Below, piece by piece: positions 6,191-6,472 of a stretch of 6,472 nt of DNA. This DNA comes from an uncultured Oscillospiraceae bacterium (GTDB lineage: Bacteria > Bacillota > Clostridia > Oscillospirales > Oscillospiraceae): contig CANQUO010000121.1 of assembly GCA_947627085.1 (NCBI GenBank), forward strand, positions 1-6,472, written 5' to 3'. The notes under the pieces were generated by a model. The model did no database searches, was not told where the DNA came from, and saw only the letters and a program-made list of their open reading frames with translations. Position numbers and translations under genes: made by a program. The stretch's first letter is position 1, and each line of letters begins with the position of its first letter.

Positions 6191-6472
6191 ATGGATACGC
6201 GGACCTTACAGGACACCTGGGACAAGACCTTCCCCAAAAGTGAAAGGGTGGATCACAGAAAGGTGACTTTCCCGAACCGTTACGGTATCACCCTGGCGGC
6301 GGATATGTACACACCGAAAAACTCCGCCGGTCCCATTCCGGCCATCGCGGTGTGCGGCCCCTTCGGAGCGGTGAAGGAGCAGGCGGCGGGACTGTATGCC
6401 CAGACCATGGCGGAGCGGGGATTTTTAACGATTGCCTTTGACCCCTCCTTCACCGGCGAGAGCGGCCGCGCG
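6191..6472 (+). CDS. alpha/beta hydrolase, N-terminal part (3' partial)
   Basis: The frame starts at the ATG at 6191, after an AAAAGGAG site (6175-6182), and stays open to the last base, giving 94 residues, MDTRTLQDTW to FTGESGRA. The segment VTFPNRYGITLAADMYTP, then PAIAVCGPFGAVKEQAAGLYAQTMAERGFLTIAFDPSFTGES, is the start of an alpha/beta-hydrolase fold of the YcjY/dienelactone-hydrolase-like type. It includes a strand and oxyanion-loop region (VCGPFGAVKE) and the next core strand and turn (AFDPSFTGES). The nucleophile elbow and the rest of the catalytic triad lie beyond the window, so substrate and activity cannot be judged. It is divergent from the LysR gene and is that regulator's most likely target. 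No signal peptide is seen, so it should be cytoplasmic. Confidence 0.9.
   Translation, partial: MDTRTLQDTWDKTFPKSERVDHRKVTFPNRYGITLAADMYTPKNSAGPIPAIAVCGPFGAVKEQAAGLYAQTMAERGFLTIAFDPSFTGESGRA

Overview
The window looks like chromosomal DNA from a moderately GC-rich Gram-positive bacterium of the class Clostridia, perhaps an Oscillospirales-type gut anaerobe. This rests on consensus AGGAGG-type ribosome sites before most genes, sigma-A-like promoters in AT-rich gaps, and a gene set (OmpR-type two-component system, OhrR, YitT-family protein, and the small protein usually labelled 'dihydropteridine reductase' in clostridial genomes). The placement is inference from family resemblance. There are nine protein genes: two run off the window edges and one appears to be a deletion remnant. 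I see no rRNA, tRNA, CRISPR array or insertion sequence. No gene-free gap exceeds about 150 bases.

Region 1 (1-2262, rightward) is a tightly packed signalling operon. It holds the DNA-binding end of an OmpR/PhoB response regulator, a histidine kinase that overlaps it by 4 bases, and an eight-helix membrane protein of unknown function that starts inside the kinase gene. The kinase has almost no extracytoplasmic loop, so it probably senses something in or through the membrane. The unknown membrane protein is a plausible partner or accessory.

Region 2 (2263-2708) holds a small two-helix membrane protein with its own candidate extended -10 promoter. Clostridial databases often call it 'dihydropteridine reductase', but nothing in its sequence supports an enzyme.

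Region 3 (2709-3883) is a peroxide-defence module. A Cys-type glutathione-peroxidase-family protein is followed after 36 bases by OhrR, an organic-peroxide-sensing MarR repressor with the key residues C15, Y29 and Y40. Upstream lies a near-consensus promoter (TTGACT-17-TATATT) whose -10 box sits inside a perfect 19-base palindrome, a strong candidate OhrR operator. OhrR normally controls an Ohr peroxidase; here its adjacent target would be a GPx.

Region 4 (3876-5094, leftward) holds a YitT-family membrane protein converging on ohrR. Just upstream and overlapping it is an AT-rich HAD-hydrolase gene that seems to have lost its middle: the N-terminus and a typical HAD C-terminus are joined in frame, without motifs II-IV.

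Region 5 (5199-6472) is a divergent pair: a LysR-type regulator (leftward) and the start of an alpha/beta hydrolase (rightward). They share a 116-base AT-rich gap with a near-perfect promoter for the regulator and a -10-only promoter for the hydrolase, the layout expected if the LysR protein activates the hydrolase.
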